The position numbers and the translations under genes were made by a program. Under the pieces are notes generated by a model. The model had not been told where the DNA came from and made no database searches. It worked only from the letters and a program-made list of their open reading frames with translations. 11,177 bases of DNA from an uncultured bacterium. GTDB lineage: Bacteria > Actinomycetota > UBA4738 > HRBIN12. Below are positions 1 through 6,101 of the stretch, piece by piece (position 1 is the stretch's first letter; every line of letters starts with the position of its first letter). Location of the stretch: NCBI GenBank assembly GCA_937881155.1, contig CALGFI010000229.1:1-11177 (forward strand), given 5' to 3'.

Positions 1-58
1 CGAGGCCGAGTCCGATGATTGCAGCGAACAGCAGCACTGCGATCCTTCCAAACCGCAT
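1..58 (-). CDS. N-terminus of an exported or membrane protein (partial, runs off left edge)
   Basis: Only the first 19 codons are in the window. They read MRFGRIAVLLFAAIIGLGL: two basic residues and then an unbroken hydrophobic stretch, as in a signal peptide or a first membrane helix. The ATG at 56-58 is preceded by a good Shine-Dalgarno sequence (AAAGGAG, 8 nt upstream of the start codon), which is the main support for a real gene. It lies 67 nt downstream of the kinase-like gene on the same strand, so the two may be co-transcribed. No function can be assigned from so short a piece. Confidence 0.55.
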   Translation of the reverse strand, partial: MRFGRIAVLLFAAIIGLGL

Positions 59-125
59 CTTCCTCACTCCTTTCCCCTCGTTCTCGTGTTGCCTTCTGCT
101 CGATCCGCGCCGCGCGCGCCGGCGC

Positions 126-1025
126 TCATCGAGGCTTCAGCTGGTTCAGGACGAGCCTCCGCGGTTGCCGCAGCAGAGGCTCGACCGTCTCAGCAATCTC
201 CCGCGCCGTGGGCCGCTCCGCCCGATCGAACGCGAGCGCCCTCCACGTCACCCGGCCGAGCTCGTTCGGGATGTGCCGCGGCAGCGGCTTCGGTCGATGC
301 GTCAGCTGCGGGAATCGTTGTTCCTCCGGGCTCGCGTGTCCGTCGTCGGACGCGCGAGGGAACGCCGGCCTGCCGGCGAGCGCCTCGTACAGCGTGACGC
401 CGAGCCCCCACACATCGGCCGCAGGGCCCACCAACCCCCGCGCCGGCGCGGCCTGCTCGGGCGCCATGTATGCGTCCGTCCCGACGGGCCTCGTTAGCGA
501 CGCGGCGTCCTCCAACGACCGGGCGATGCTGAGGTCGATCAGCCGCGGCGGCGCACCCATGATGAGGTTCTTGGGCTTGACGTCGAGATGCACGATGCCC
601 AGGCCATGCAGATAGTGCAGGGCCGAGGCAACCTCCACCGCGAGCGGTGCGGCCTGCTGCGTCTCGAGCGGCCCGAACCGCCGGATCAACGTCGACAGCC
701 GCGGTCCCTCGACGTGCTCGAGGACGATGTGGGGCCGCTCCTCATCGGTACCGTCACGCAGCAGGCGGGCGATCGCCGGATGGTTCAGCGACGCGAGCAC
801 CTCGGCTTCGGCGCGCAGCCCGCGGATGGCCATCTCGTCCGCGAGGAGGTCTGGGCGAAGCACCTTGACGACGGTCACGTGATGCAGGCGGTCGTCGAAC
901 GCGAGGTACGCCTCGTACCTCGTCCCGCCGCCCAGGAGCCGCAGCGCCACGAGACCCGGCGCCAGCATCTCGCCCTCGCTTAGCGCCCACGTCGTCTCGG
1001 GCCGCTGGATCGTCGCTACTGCCAT
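126..1025 (-). CDS. Cytosolic Ser/Thr protein kinase-like protein, kinase domain only
   Basis: A 299-residue protein that is almost entirely one Hanks-type (PknB-like) kinase domain and would transfer phosphate from ATP to Ser/Thr of a target protein. Landmarks in order: a glycine-rich loop (LLGGGTRYEAY, about 31-41), the ATP-binding Lys in VVKVLRP (K54), a helix-C Glu near 73-75, the catalytic loop HLDVKPKN (D148, K150, N153), the metal-binding Asp in IDLSIA (D164), the activation-segment end GTDAYMAPE (about 182-190) and DVWGLG (204-209). All catalytic Lys/Asp/Asn are present, but HRD reads HLD and DFG reads DLS, so it is a non-RD kinase with a changed DFG. It should still bind ATP, though activity is not certain. 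There is no membrane helix and no PASTA or other sensor domain. The ATG at 1025 is chosen over a GTG at 1055 because AGGAG lies 5 nt upstream of it. It is divergent from the secreted repeat protein, with a shared inverted repeat between them. Confidence 0.9.
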   Translation of the reverse strand: MAVATIQRPETTWALSEGEMLAPGLVALRLLGGGTRYEAYLAFDDRLHHVTVVKVLRPDLLADEMAIRGLRAEAEVLASLNHPAIARLLRDGTDEERPHIVLEHVEGPRLSTLIRRFGPLETQQAAPLAVEVASALHYLHGLGIVHLDVKPKNLIMGAPPRLIDLSIARSLEDAASLTRPVGTDAYMAPEQAAPARGLVGPAADVWGLGVTLYEALAGRPAFPRASDDGHASPEEQRFPQLTHRPKPLPRHIPNELGRVTWRALAFDRAERPTAREIAETVEPLLRQPRRLVLNQLKPR

Positions 1026-1076
1026 CGGATCTCCTCTCGTCGTCCCGGCTTCCACGACGAAGGTATGCGGCGGGTG

Positions 1077-1114
1077 TGAGGACTCCGTGAGACGCCAATG
1101 AGAGATGTCTTATC
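1077..1114 (-). promoter_or_regulatory. Operator arm 1 of a 38-bp inverted repeat, kinase side
   Basis: On the plus strand this arm holds TGAGG at 1077, TGAGA at 1088 and TGAGA at 1099. They are exactly 11 bp apart, one helical turn, and are followed by GATGTCTTATC to 1114. It matches arm 2 (1176-1213, reverse complement) at 31 of 38 positions, including the identical blocks CCGTGAGACG (1085-1094) and TGAGAGAT (1099-1106). The arm lies 51 nt upstream of the kinase start. Phased direct repeats of about 11 bp are the usual layout for OmpR/PhoB-type response regulators. That family assignment is inference, and no such regulator is in the window. Confidence 0.6.
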
Positions 1115-1175
1115 GCTGTCCCGCCTCCGCCCGCCCTTCCTCCCGGGGCGGCGGGGGGACTCCGACTGGCCCGGG

Positions 1176-1213
1176 GATAAGAGATCTCTCAGACCCGTCT
1201 CACGGGGGCCTCA
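1176..1213 (+). promoter_or_regulatory. Operator arm 2 of a 38-bp inverted repeat, secreted-protein side
   Basis: This is the mirror image of arm 1. On the plus strand it starts GATAAGAGATCTCTCA (1176-1191), continues to CGTCTCACGG (1196-1205) and ends CCTCA (1209-1213). On the minus strand it therefore carries TGAGG, TGAGA and TGAGA, again 11 bp apart. It ends 43 nt before the GTG start of the secreted repeat protein. The two arms are separated by a 61-bp GC-rich spacer (1115-1175) and are symmetric about position 1145. Whether it activates or represses cannot be told, since no convincing -35/-10 pair could be placed next to it. Confidence 0.6.
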
Positions 1214-1256
1214 TGGGCGTCGACGAAGATGCAAACATGACGATCGGAGGTGTGAC

Positions 1257-1820
1257 GTGACGCGATCAACGAGATGGGTGGCGGTCGTTGCCCTCGGCGG
1301 AGCGATGCTCCTACCGATGGCGCCGGCTTCGGCAGAGGAGCGTGTGTGCCGCGGCGCGATGGGCGCCGTGACCGTCGACAACCTGCGAGTCCCGCAGGAC
1401 GCGACGTGCACGTTGACCGGCACGTTCGTCCAGGGGACCGTCAAGGTCGAGCGGAACGCCACCCTGAAGGCGTTCGACATCCGCGTGATAGGCAACGTGC
1501 AGGCGGAAAACGCGCGGAAGGTCGTGGTGCGTGAGGGGTCCAGCGTAGGCGGCAGCGTCCAAATCGTTCAGGGGGGCGCGGCGAAGATCGTTGGCAACAA
1601 GATCGGCGGCGACATCTTGTTCGATGAGCAGGACGGCGCTGTGGCGGCGAACGCCAACCGAGTCGGCGGCAACCTCCAGGCCTTCCAGAACAGCGGCGGG
1701 GTCACGATCCGCGACAACAGGATCGACGGCAACCTCCAGTGCAAGGCGAACCATCCCGCGCCGACCGGCGGAGGCAACATCGTGCAGGGCAACAAGGAGG
1801 ATCAGTGCGAGCGACTCTGA
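1257..1820 (+). CDS. Secreted repeat protein, probable small beta-solenoid
   Basis: A 187-residue exported protein. The start is GTG 1257, 6 nt after a strong GGAGG (1246-1250). From there the N-terminus is a textbook signal peptide, with basic residues, the hydrophobic core WVAVVALGGAMLLPM and a likely cut after ASA (residue 26). The mature part repeats a Gly-Gly/Asn-hydrophobic-Gln pattern: GNVQAE at 79, GGSVQI at 98, GGDILF at 117, GGNLQA at 137 and DGNLQC at 157. This is a period of 19-20 residues, as expected for one coil of a right-handed beta-helix. Four cysteines (31, 51, 162, 184) flank the repeat at both ends and may form disulfides. No catalytic motif is visible. Similar secreted proteins of unknown function occur in actinobacteria. 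A surface-binding or structural role is inference. An upstream in-frame ATG at 1098 is rejected because it would read through the operator. Confidence 0.9.
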   Translation: MTRSTRWVAVVALGGAMLLPMAPASAEERVCRGAMGAVTVDNLRVPQDATCTLTGTFVQGTVKVERNATLKAFDIRVIGNVQAENARKVVVREGSSVGGSVQIVQGGAAKIVGNKIGGDILFDEQDGAVAANANRVGGNLQAFQNSGGVTIRDNRIDGNLQCKANHPAPTGGGNIVQGNKEDQCERL

Positions 1821-1843
1821 CGCTCTGACGCCTCGTGCGGCCA

Positions 1844-1876
1844 ACGGACGCCCCGGCTCTCAGCCGGGGCGTCCGT
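1844..1876. terminator. Perfect 15-bp hairpin between convergent genes
   Basis: ACGGACGCCCCGGCT (1844-1858) pairs without mismatch with 1862-1876 around a 3-nt CTC loop. It lies 23 nt after the stop of the secreted repeat protein and 39 nt after the stop of rny on the other strand, so it can end both transcripts. The tail after it on the plus strand (GTTCCTTCC) is only weakly T-rich, as is common for terminators in GC-rich genomes. Confidence 0.85.
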
Positions 1877-1915
1877 GTTCCTTCCGGCCACGCCCCACCA
1901 GCAGAGACATCGTCG

Positions 1916-3448
1916 TCACTTGGCGTACTCGACCGAGCGCGTCTCCCTCACCACCGTGATCTTGATCTGGCCCGGGTACTGGAGCTCATCCTCGACCTGC
2001 TTGGCGATATCGCGGGCGAGGATCTGCGCGGCCAGATCGTCGACGTCCTGCGGCTTGACCATGACGCGGACCTCGCGTCCGGCCTGCATCGCGTAGACCT
2101 TCTCCACGCCCGGGTACGTGTTGCAGATCTCCTCGAGCCGCTCGAGCCGCTTGATGTAGGTCTCCAGGCTCTCCCGGCGAGCGCCGGGCCGGCCGCCCGA
2201 GATGCCGTCGGCGATCTGCGCGATCACCGCCTCGACGGTGCGCTGCTCGACCTCGCCGTGGTGCGACTCGATGCAGTGGACGACCTCCGGCGATTCCTTC
2301 ATCCGGCGGGCGATCTCGGCGCCGATGATCGCGTGGGAGCCCTCGATCTCATGCGTCACTGCCTTTCCGACGTCGTGCAGGAGGGCGCCCCGCTTGGGGA
2401 TCGCGGGATCGATGCCGAGCTCCGAGGCGATCGCCGATGCGATGTGTGCGGACTCGACGAGGTGCTTCAGCACGTTCTGCCCGTACGAGGTTCGGAACTG
2501 CAATCGCCCGAGCAGCCGGATCATCTCGGGGTGCATGTCGGTGATGCCGACGTCGAGCACGGCCTCCTCGCCGGCGCGCTTGATCTGCTCATCGATCTCG
2601 CGCTGTGAGCGCTCGAACGTCTCCTCGATCCGAGCAGGATGGATCCGGCCGTCCTGTACGAGCTTCTCGAGCGTCAGCCTCGCCGTCTCCCGCCGGACCG
2701 GGTCGAACGACGACAGCACGACCGCCTCGGGCGTGTCGTCGATGATGAGGTTCACGCCGGTCGTGCTTTCGAACGCGCGGATGTTCCGTCCCTCACGACC
2801 GATGATCCGGCCCTTCATGTCCTCGGACGGGAGCGAGAACACGGAGACGGTCGACTCACTCGTGTGTTCGGAAGCGACGCGCTGGATGGCGATCGTGACG
2901 ATCTTGCGCGCACGCTCCTCGCCCTGCTCTCGCGCCCGCTGCTCGATCTCGCGGACGGTCGCCATGGCTTCGCGGCGAGCCTCGTCGAGCACCTGCGCCT
3001 TCAGAGCGTCGCGCGCTTCCTGTGCGGTCATCTGCGCGACCTGCTCCAGACGCTTGCGGTGCTGGTCGGCAGCGTGCTCGAGCTGTTGCCGGACCATCTG
3101 GAGGGTCCGGTCGCGGTCGTCGAGCTCCTCGGCCCGTCGACCGAGCTCGTCGATCTTGGCCTCGGCTGCCTGGTCCTTCTGGGAGAGCCGTTCCTCCAGA
3201 CGCTTGACCTCCTCGCGTCGGGTGCGGAACTCCTCCTCCGTGTCCTTGCGGAGTGCTCCGATCTCGTCCTTGGCTTCGACGAGCGCCTCGCGGGTGAGGC
3301 GTTCGGCCTCCCGCTCAGCTTCGAGGATCACCTTCTGTGCACGAGCCTCGGCGCTCTCGGCCTGGGTCTGCGCGAGGACCTTCCTGACGAGGAATCCGAC
3401 GCCGAAACCCACCGCGAGAGCCACTACGCCCACCACGACCGCATCCAT
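1916..3448 (-). CDS. rny: Ribonuclease Y
   Basis: A membrane-anchored endoribonuclease that starts mRNA decay in many bacteria, and about the usual family length at 510 residues. Order of parts: an N-terminal membrane helix (about 3-22), a long charged coiled coil (about 28-195), a KH RNA-binding domain with GRIIGREGRN at 213-222, and an HD metal-phosphohydrolase domain (about 325-425) with H329, H335, the LLHDVGKA core (H358, D359), H396/H397 and D414. It closes with the conserved C-terminal region ending RETRSVEYAK. The start is ATG 3448, 5 nt after GGAGGAG (3454-3460). In-frame codons further upstream (to 3505) would put extra residues before the anchor and have no such ribosome site. The loop usually written AISAARPGARRE reads GISGGRPGARRE here, a mild variation. 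It lies downstream of recA-recX in a 267-nt gap and probably has its own promoter. Confidence 0.98.
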   Translation of the reverse strand: MDAVVVGVVALAVGFGVGFLVRKVLAQTQAESAEARAQKVILEAEREAERLTREALVEAKDEIGALRKDTEEEFRTRREEVKRLEERLSQKDQAAEAKIDELGRRAEELDDRDRTLQMVRQQLEHAADQHRKRLEQVAQMTAQEARDALKAQVLDEARREAMATVREIEQRAREQGEERARKIVTIAIQRVASEHTSESTVSVFSLPSEDMKGRIIGREGRNIRAFESTTGVNLIIDDTPEAVVLSSFDPVRRETARLTLEKLVQDGRIHPARIEETFERSQREIDEQIKRAGEEAVLDVGITDMHPEMIRLLGRLQFRTSYGQNVLKHLVESAHIASAIASELGIDPAIPKRGALLHDVGKAVTHEIEGSHAIIGAEIARRMKESPEVVHCIESHHGEVEQRTVEAVIAQIADGISGGRPGARRESLETYIKRLERLEEICNTYPGVEKVYAMQAGREVRVMVKPQDVDDLAAQILARDIAKQVEDELQYPGQIKITVVRETRSVEYAK

Positions 3449-3653
3449 CGTTACTCCTCCAAACGCAACGGCCGAATGCAGGCCCATCGGGCCCTGTTCG
3501 GCCAAGCGTCCGAGGTGGTGATCTAGGGTGTACCGAAGCCCGGAGGCCCCTCTCGGCCCCAGATCCGATGTGCTCCCTGCGTGGACTGGTCGGTCAGATA
3601 CGTCTCAGGCACGTGTCGAACAGGTTGTTGGTCGATGAGCCGTCTTGCATTCG

Positions 3654-3682
3654 AATCTACGGCCTGTGGCGGGGAAGGGCAA
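3654..3682 (-). promoter_or_regulatory. Possible sigma-70-type promoter for rny
   Basis: On the minus strand TTGCCC (3677-3682) and TAGATT (3654-3659) are separated by 17 nt. Each matches its consensus hexamer at four of six positions. The -35 sits in the loop of the possible recX terminator. Transcripts would carry an rny leader of about 200 nt. This is pattern matching only. The rest of the 3449-3715 gap shows no gene, tRNA or riboswitch that I can recognise. Confidence 0.3.
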
Positions 3683-3697
3683 GGGTGAGACCCCGCC
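3668..3697 (-). terminator. Possible terminator after recX
   Basis: Read on the minus strand, GGCGGGG (3691-3697) pairs with CCCCGCC (3668-3674) as a perfect 7-bp stem, 18 nt past the recX stop. The 16-nt loop is large and no T-run follows, so this is a weaker call than the hairpin at 1844. Confidence 0.35.
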
Positions 3698-3715
3698 GCG
3701 CACCATCGCCGCAGG

Positions 3716-4216
3716 TCAGAGAGCGTCTCCATCGTCGAGCCCGAGCGCTCGCGACGCCGCCCGGTGGGCGACGCCGGCCGCGTACCCCCGCCGCTGGAGG
3801 AACGGGACGAGCCTTCGGTACGCGGCCTGCCTGTCCAGTGCGCCGAGGCGGGTGATCCGCGCCCGGGCGAGCTCCACCGCTCGATCCTCTTCGTCACCTG
3901 CGTCGAGCTCGGTGAGCGTTCGCTCGATCGTCTCTCGGCCGACGCCCCGGGCCGCCAGTCTCGACGTCACCGCGAGCCGTCCCGACCGGCGGACGGTGAG
4001 CTCGTGCTCGGCGGCCTGGCGGGCGAAGTCCTCGTCGTCGATCAGGCCGACCGCCTCGAGGCGCGCGAGCTCTCCCTCGACCTCGTCGCGCTCGAACCCC
4101 GCGCGGAGCAGCCGGATCTCCAGCTCACGGCGAGCCCGGGGGCGCACGGCGAGGAGCCGCAGAGCGCGTTCATGACACCCGAGCTGCTTCTTCTTCGCTC
4201 GAGCGGTCCTGCCCAC
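3716..4216 (-). CDS. recX: Recombination regulatory protein RecX
   Basis: A small, mostly helical protein of 166 residues that binds the RecA filament and limits its activity. The order of three-helix RecX units is visible: HERALRLLAVRPRARRELEIRL near the start, AVGLIDDEDFARQ in the middle and LVPFLQRRGYAAGVA near the end. All are typical of the family, and the length falls in the usual 150-200 range. The open frame continues far upstream inside recA, but that part is low-complexity Arg/Ser-rich shadow sequence. The GTG at 4216 is preferred because it begins 4 nt after the recA stop (4221-4223) and just ahead of the conserved domain. This tight spacing implies translational coupling to recA and the same SOS control. 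The ribosome site is weak (GAGGCG), which fits coupling. Confidence 0.93.
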   Translation of the reverse strand: MGRTARAKKKQLGCHERALRLLAVRPRARRELEIRLLRAGFERDEVEGELARLEAVGLIDDEDFARQAAEHELTVRRSGRLAVTSRLAARGVGRETIERTLTELDAGDEEDRAVELARARITRLGALDRQAAYRRLVPFLQRRGYAAGVAHRAASRALGLDDGDAL

Positions 4217-4220
4217 CGCC

Positions 4221-5348
4221 TCAGCCGCTTCGCGAGCCGGCGGTCTCCCGCTCCTTCTTGGGCTGCTTCGGTGCCGACTCGCTGGCCGTCTCTCCGTTCG
4301 CGGCCGCTTCGGCGACGACCAGGTCCGGTACGACGACCGGCCGATCGCCATCGGCACCGAACGAGGTGAGACCGACGGCCTCGCGCACTCGGCGTTCGAT
4401 ATCGCTCGCGATGTCCGTGTGCTCCGCGAGGAACTGACGCGCGTTCTCGCGTCCCTGGCCGAGCTGATCGCCCTCGTACGTGAACCACGCCCCATTCTTC
4501 TTGACGATCTCGAGGTCGATACCGACGTCCAGGAGGCTGCCCTCCTTGGAGATGCCGTAGCCGTACATGATGTCGAACTCGCACTGACGGAACGGCGGCG
4601 CGACCTTGTTCTTCACGACCTTCACCCGCGTGCGCGAGCCGACCACATCGGTGCCGTCCTTGAGGTTCTCGACCTTGCGGACGTCCAGGCGCACCGACGA
4701 GTAGAACTTCAGCGCGCGGCCGCCGGGCGTGGTTTCTGGGTTCCCGAACATCACGCCGATCTTCTCGCGCAGCTGGTTGATGAAGACCGCCGTGGTGTCG
4801 AAGCGCGACAGCGTTCCGGCCAGCTTGCGCATCGCCTGCGACATCAGCCGTGCCTGCAGGCCGACGTGGGTGTCGCCCATCTCTCCCTCGATCTCGGCCC
4901 GCGGTACGAGCGCGGCGACCGAGTCGATCACCACGACGTCGAGCGCGCCGGACCGAACGAGCATGTCCGCGATCTCGAGCGCCTGCTCGCCCGAGTCGGG
5001 CTGCGAGACGAGGAGCTCGTCGATGTTCACGCCGAGCCGTTGCGCGTACGTCGGATCGAGCGCGTGCTCCGCATCGACGAACGCGGCGATCCCGCCGTGG
5101 CGCTGCGCCTCTGCGATCACGTGAAGGCAGACCGTCGTCTTGCCCGAGCCTTCCGGGCCGAAGACCTCGACGATGCGCCCCCGCGGGATGCCCCCAACGC
5201 CGAGCGCGATGTCGAGCGAGAGCGAGCCGGTGGGGATCACCGAGATGCCGGCGCCCATGGGGTGCTCGCCGAGCTTCATCACCGCGCCCTTGCCGTACTG
5301 CTTCTCGATCTGCGCGAGCGTGACGTCGAGCATCTTGTCCCGATCCAT
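4221..5348 (-). CDS. recA: Recombinase RecA
   Basis: A DNA-dependent ATPase that forms filaments on single-stranded DNA, carries out strand exchange and triggers LexA self-cleavage in the SOS response. All signatures are intact over 375 residues: Walker A GPEGSGKTT (64-72), the catalytic Glu in DAEHALDP (E94), Walker B LDVVVIDS (136-143), DNA-binding loop L1 around EGEMGDTHVG (154-163), and loop L2 from INQLREKIGVMFG to about residue 208. The C-terminal tail after about 335 is variable and rich in Ala, Glu and Lys. The start is ATG 5348 (MDRDKML), which matches the usual RecA N-terminus and has AAAGGGG 8 nt upstream. The frame stays open to 5486, but those residues do not belong to RecA. It is expressed from an SOS promoter at 5492-5520, followed closely by recX. 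Confidence 0.99.
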   Translation of the reverse strand: MDRDKMLDVTLAQIEKQYGKGAVMKLGEHPMGAGISVIPTGSLSLDIALGVGGIPRGRIVEVFGPEGSGKTTVCLHVIAEAQRHGGIAAFVDAEHALDPTYAQRLGVNIDELLVSQPDSGEQALEIADMLVRSGALDVVVIDSVAALVPRAEIEGEMGDTHVGLQARLMSQAMRKLAGTLSRFDTTAVFINQLREKIGVMFGNPETTPGGRALKFYSSVRLDVRKVENLKDGTDVVGSRTRVKVVKNKVAPPFRQCEFDIMYGYGISKEGSLLDVGIDLEIVKKNGAWFTYEGDQLGQGRENARQFLAEHTDIASDIERRVREAVGLTSFGADGDRPVVVPDLVVAEAAANGETASESAPKQPKKERETAGSRSG

Positions 5349-5491
5349 CCGCGAAGCCCCTTTCCTCTCCTGCGCCCACCGCGCGACCGCGCCGGCGAGC
5401 TCCTCTCGTGAGCCGCGCACACTATCGCGAGGGTCCGACACGAATGACGCTCCTGTGATTACAGCGGTGAAACCCGTTCGACGCAACTCCG

Positions 5492-5520
5492 ACGCTATTC
5501 GAACAGGTGTTCGAGGTCAA
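5492..5520 (-). promoter_or_regulatory. recA promoter
   Basis: On the minus strand TTGACC (5515-5520) and TAGCGT (5492-5497) are separated by exactly 17 nt, a good housekeeping-sigma promoter. Transcription should begin near 5485, giving a leader of about 137 nt before recA. The stop codon of thpR (5517-5519) lies inside the -35 box, so recA has a promoter separate from the cinA-thpR transcript. Confidence 0.75.
5500..5513. promoter_or_regulatory. SOS box (LexA operator) of recA-recX
   Basis: CGAACAGGTGTTCG fits the Gram-positive/actinobacterial LexA consensus CGAAC-N4-GTTCG perfectly. It fills the spacer between the recA -35 and -10 boxes, so bound LexA would block RNA polymerase directly. 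Confidence 0.9.
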
Positions 5521-6101
5521 GCATCCGCGAGCCCGAACGTCGCGAGCCGTTCGTAGAGCGGCGCGGGTCGTCTGAGGTGGCTGCGGTACAGGACGATCCG
5601 GTCCACGTCGAACGGCTCGCTCTCGAACCTGGCGTCCTCGAGCCCCTGGAGCTCCACGGGCGGTTCGAACCGCGCGACGGTGAGGTGCGGGGTGAACGCT
5701 CGCTTCTCCGGGGCGAACTCCCGCGATAGCCCCTCATCGAGCGAGGCAGCGATCCGTGCGAGCCGGCGACCATCGTCGTCGAGACCTGCCCACAGGACGC
5801 GGCCACGTCGTTCGTTCGGGAACGCGCCGAGACCCGTGACCCGCGTTCGCGCCAGTTCGTTCGCTCGCGCCGCTTGCCCGACGCTGTCGCGCACCCACTC
5901 GACGAGCCGCGGCCACGTCGCGCCGAGGAACTTGAGCGTCACGTGTTGGTTTGGCTTGGGGACCCACTTCGCCCTCGGGTAGCGCTCCCGCCACGGCGCG
6001 ACGGCGCTCTCGACGGCGTCGCGGATGTCCTCGGGGATGTCGAACGCGACGAACAGTCGCAAGGGTTTGGCTTCGGGGCGCGACGCGCGGTCGCGCGCCA
6101 T
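5517..6101 (-). CDS. thpR: RNA 2',3'-cyclic phosphodiesterase (2H family)
   Basis: A 2H-phosphoesterase (LigT/ThpR family) that opens 2',3'-cyclic phosphate ends of RNA to 2'-phosphates. Its cellular role is poorly understood. The two catalytic HxTx motifs are present at HVTL (53-56, in NQHVTLKFLG) and HLTV (139-142, in FTPHLTVARF). The N-terminal RLFVAFDIP strand is typical, and the length of 194 residues is normal. The ATG at 6099-6101 shares its A with the cinA stop (TGATG), a 1-nt overlap that indicates translational coupling to cinA. The open frame upstream of this ATG lies in cinA and is shadow. The family often neighbours cinA and recA in actinobacteria. Confidence 0.93.
   Translation of the reverse strand: MARDRASRPEAKPLRLFVAFDIPEDIRDAVESAVAPWRERYPRAKWVPKPNQHVTLKFLGATWPRLVEWVRDSVGQAARANELARTRVTGLGAFPNERRGRVLWAGLDDDGRRLARIAASLDEGLSREFAPEKRAFTPHLTVARFEPPVELQGLEDARFESEPFDVDRIVLYRSHLRRPAPLYERLATFGLADA

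Noticed and set aside
1098..1256. Upstream ATG that would extend the secreted repeat protein by 53 residues.
   Set aside because: It would bury the signal peptide behind an Arg-rich stretch and read through the operator arms. GTG 1257 has GGAGG at ideal spacing.
3481..3493. Short palindrome GGCCC-ATC-GGGCC in the rny leader.
   Set aside because: Only five perfect pairs and no tail. It is too short to call a terminator or riboswitch in DNA this GC-rich.
2202..3521. Very long plus-strand open frame opposite rny.
   Set aside because: Its translation is Ser/Arg-rich low complexity, as expected for the reverse frame of the rny coiled coil. It has no ribosome site or domain.
3645..3660. TTCGAATC, like a tRNA T-loop.
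   Set aside because: No acceptor, anticodon or D-arm can be folded around it in the recX-rny gap.
5453..5464. CTGT-GATT-ACAG, resembling a LexA site.
   Set aside because: The proteobacterial LexA box has eight bases between the arms, here four. A perfect actinobacterial SOS box already exists nearby, so this is likely chance.
5349..5486. In-frame 46-codon extension of recA up to a TTG near the predicted transcription start.
   Set aside because: MDRDKML at 5348 is the usual RecA N-terminus and has a ribosome site. The extension resembles no RecA sequence, and long open frames arise easily in GC-rich DNA.
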